Positions 62,095 through 64,000 of a stretch of 64,000 nt of DNA are shown here, piece after piece; position 1 is the first letter of the stretch; each line of letters begins with the position of its first letter. The position numbers and the translations under genes are program-made. The notes beneath the pieces are model-generated. The model worked only from the letters and a program-made list of their open reading frames with translations. It was not told the DNA's origin and ran no database searches. The DNA comes from JAFAMS01 sp963715815. Its GTDB lineage: Bacteria > Vulcanimicrobiota > Vulcanimicrobiia > Vulcanimicrobiales > Vulcanimicrobiaceae. The stretch is from the NCBI GenBank assembly GCA_963715815.1, contig OY970278.1, positions 1,860,001 to 1,924,000 on the forward strand, read 5' to 3'.

Positions 62095-63685
62095 TCGGTA
62101 CGTTCTTGCTGCTGCGCTGAGCCTTCTTCTCGGCGCATGCAGCCTGCTCGGGTGCAGTGAGTCGGCAAAGCAGTCGCGCGACCCAAACACGCTCGTCATC
62201 TTAGAGCTGGCCGACGGCGATACCCTGAGCCCGATTTACGCCGCCAACTATTATTCGTTTCTGTACCAAACGCTGCTCTTCGACGGCCTCGTAACCGTCG
62301 GCGATAATTTTTCGGATGCGCCCGATCTTGCGAAGTCGTGGAAGAGCACACCCGACAAGCTGAACTGGACGGTCGAGCTTCGGCGCGGCGTTCTTTGGTC
62401 GGACGGCGTTCCGTTTACGGCTGACGACGTCATATATACGTGGCGCACGCTGCTCGATCCCAAGACCGGATTTCCATATCGCGGTCAATTCACGTACATC
62501 AAATCCGTGACGGCCGAGGGGAAATATCGCGTTCGCTTCGATCTTCGAAGTAAGAACGCACTCTTCGTTTCCCAGGGCCTCGGCACGGTCATCTTGCCGC
62601 AGCACGTCCTTGGGAAGATCCCAAACAATCAGCTGCGCACCTATGACTTCGACGCTCATCCGGTCGGTACGGGTCCGTACCTGCTTCAGAGTTGGCGTCA
62701 CGACCAAGAAGCAACCTTTGTAACAAATCCGCGCTGGTTCGGCGGAGCGGCCACGCTCAAGCGGATCGTGTTTCAAATCGTCTTGAACGACGAAGCGCGT
62801 ACCGACGCAATGGAGGAGGGCGCGGCCGACATCGACGACCAGGTTGGCCCTGCGGCGTACGGCATGCTGCAATCGGGACGCCGTCGTCTCGTCAACGTGC
62901 GGATTCCCGGACTCTACACCACGTTTGCATTCATCAATTTCAAACGCCCCGGCCTGAGCGACGTTATCGTGCGCCGTGCGATGCTGTACGGTTGGGACCG
63001 CGAGGCAGTCGTTCGTGGCCTATACCATGGCGATTACGACCTTGCGAGGGGCGTCGTGCCGGCTGGGATCAAGCGATGGTACGATCCGCACGTTCGCACC
63101 TACCCGTTCGATCCGGCACGCGCCCGCGCAATGCTGGATCGCGCCGCATATCTCCCCGGGCCGGATGGAATTCGCCGCAAGGGCAACGTGCGTCTGTCGT
63201 ACACGTTATTCGATACGCCCGGTAATGGCCACCAAGATCTCGACGCAGATTTTCAGGCCGACATGCGCGCAATCGGCGTCGGCATCGTCGTCCGCGAAAT
63301 CGATTTCGCCACGCTGATCGACGATGAACAAGACGGTAAGTACGATCTTTCCATTATCAATTGGGGAGGGGTTCCCGATCCGGATCAGACGACGCTCATG
63401 GGCTGCGATCAGTTCCCTCCGAACGGCAATAACGACATGTATTTCTGTGATCGAAAGCTGAGCCACGAGCTGGATGTCGGACTCCAAACCGTGGACTACG
63501 CGGCGCGGCGCAAGATCTACGACGACGCGCAGCGGCGGATCGCGGAGGATGTGCCCGTTCTGTATATCGGGTATCCCTATTACGAACTCGCGATGTCACC
63601 GCGCGTTCGCTTGAACATGCAGACGCTTCTTCCGGACCTGTATTTGTATCGCGACGTCGCGCATTGGAAACTCGGTCCGCTGTGA
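62090..63685 (+). CDS. Peptide/nickel-type ABC substrate-binding lipoprotein; ATT start
   Basis: SBP_bac_5 family binding protein for peptides. Canonical starts occur only from GTG 62507, but the same open frame holds a lipoprotein signal and the conserved N-terminal lobe upstream. From ATT 62090 the chain reads 'MNRYVLAAALSLLLGAC' with lipobox LGAC or LLGC, then 'NTLVILELADGDTLSPIYAAN' region. An in-frame TGA at 62069 excludes anything earlier. ATT overlaps the peptidase stop (CATTAAT). The total is 531 residues, the family norm. Family motifs such as 'GVLWSDGVPFTADDVIYTW' and 'HPVGTGPYLLQSW' are clear. Confidence 0.88.
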   Translation: MNRYVLAAALSLLLGACSLLGCSESAKQSRDPNTLVILELADGDTLSPIYAANYYSFLYQTLLFDGLVTVGDNFSDAPDLAKSWKSTPDKLNWTVELRRGVLWSDGVPFTADDVIYTWRTLLDPKTGFPYRGQFTYIKSVTAEGKYRVRFDLRSKNALFVSQGLGTVILPQHVLGKIPNNQLRTYDFDAHPVGTGPYLLQSWRHDQEATFVTNPRWFGGAATLKRIVFQIVLNDEARTDAMEEGAADIDDQVGPAAYGMLQSGRRRLVNVRIPGLYTTFAFINFKRPGLSDVIVRRAMLYGWDREAVVRGLYHGDYDLARGVVPAGIKRWYDPHVRTYPFDPARARAMLDRAAYLPGPDGIRRKGNVRLSYTLFDTPGNGHQDLDADFQADMRAIGVGIVVREIDFATLIDDEQDGKYDLSIINWGGVPDPDQTTLMGCDQFPPNGNNDMYFCDRKLSHELDVGLQTVDYAARRKIYDDAQRRIAEDVPVLYIGYPYYELAMSPRVRLNMQTLLPDLYLYRDVAHWKLGPL

Positions 63686-64000
63686 CGACAGTTATCGTCC
63701 GGCGCCTGCTGGGTGCCGTTCCACTACTCTTTCTGATCAGCCTCATCTCATACGCGCTGATGGGCCTCTCGCCGGGCGGACCAGCCGCGATCTTTTCAGC
63801 CCAGCTCCAACGCCTTTCGCCGAGCGCGCGCGCCGAGTACATTCATACGCTTGGCCTGGACAAGCCGTGGTACGTCCAATACTTCTATTGGCTCGGCAAT
63901 CTGCTGCTGCATGGAAGCCTCGGATATTCCTATGTCGACCAGCGGCCGGTCATCGCAAAGATTGTTGAGCATGTGCCGGTTACCGTCGAAATGCTGACGC
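63682..64000 (+). CDS. dppB: Peptide ABC transporter permease, DppB type (cut by window end)
   Basis: The first 106 residues of an inner-membrane permease. GTG 63682 overlaps the binding-protein TGA (GTGA). The N-terminus 'VIVRRLLGAVPLLFLISLISYALMGLSPGG' region is the DppB/OppB first helix with the conserved 'SPGGPA', followed by 'GLDKPWYVQYFYWLGNLLLHGSLGYSY' region. The rest of the transporter lies to the right of the window. Confidence 0.93.
   Translation, partial: MTTVIVRRLLGAVPLLFLISLISYALMGLSPGGPAAIFSAQLQRLSPSARAEYIHTLGLDKPWYVQYFYWLGNLLLHGSLGYSYVDQRPVIAKIVEHVPVTVEMLT

Overview
The window is a gene-dense, GC-rich stretch of bacterial chromosome made almost entirely of housekeeping genes. 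I see no insertion sequence, prophage, CRISPR array or plasmid gene. It carries an Mla-type lipid transport set (diderm-like envelope), a SpoIID-like protein, a PASTA-repeat Ser/Thr kinase, RqcH/NFACT, and a single actinobacterial-sized SRP RNA. This mix fits an uncultured diderm 'Terrabacteria' lineage such as Eremiobacterota (WPS-2). That placement is inference from gene content, not from a search.

Layout. 1-3695 (+): end of homoserine kinase, malate dehydrogenase, a small unknown protein and a methyltransferase-glycosyltransferase fusion. 3661-6291 (-): cyclopropane fatty acid synthase and an orphan Tat-type amino-acid-binding protein. 6488-8343 (+): a zinc-finger/GIY-YIG-like protein translationally coupled to a tyrosine recombinase. 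16870-8314 (-): one packed operon gmk-rpoZ-glmS-rph-unknown-mlaE-mlaF-mlaD-rhomboid-panE. 16912-18528 (+): NFACT/RqcH. 31094-18494 (-): a second packed operon carB-unknown-PBP-PASTA kinase-ruvC-ruvA-ruvB-spoIID-pilZ-queA-HPt. 31110-33037 (+): nucleotidyltransferase and MFS transporter. 48822-32984 (-): a third packed operon tig-clpP-clpX-adenine deaminase-cysteine synthase-valS-pyrR-pyrB-pyrC-carA-BatD-like-MoxR-DUF58-VWA-pdxH. 48869-51508: seven tRNA genes with a hydrolase and a secreted Met-rich protein among them. 51561-59876: rdgB, a flavoprotein, DUF1345, a regulator with a NIPSNAP protein, a divergent SucCD-like pair, lepA, yggT and a DUF4446 protein. 59895-60010: SRP RNA. 60046-64000 (+): M3 peptidase and the start of a peptide ABC transporter.

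How the genes work together. Three long minus-strand arrays join neighbours by 1-8 nt stop/start overlaps, so translation is probably coupled along each. They mix protein quality control (Tig, ClpP, ClpX), pyrimidine synthesis (PyrR, PyrB, PyrC, CarA, with CarB heading another array), DNA repair (RuvABC), envelope growth (PBP, kinase, SpoIID, GlmS, Mla) and signalling (PilZ, HPt, PASTA kinase).

Most notable observations. (1) Three conserved genes (queA, a DUF4446 gene and a peptide-binding lipoprotein gene) have no ATG, GTG or TTG that can include their conserved N-termini, and a fourth (adenine deaminase) fits a CTG start best; two of the four overlap the preceding stop codon. (2) Five single-base +1 frameshifts interrupt pyrB, valS (three) and clpX within 7 kb, most likely sequence errors. 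(3) A SucCD-like pair lacks the phospho-histidine loop. (4) A tRNA-Pro has an apparent paired 19/56 tertiary swap. (5) A GIY-YIG-like zinc protein is coupled to an Xer-type recombinase.
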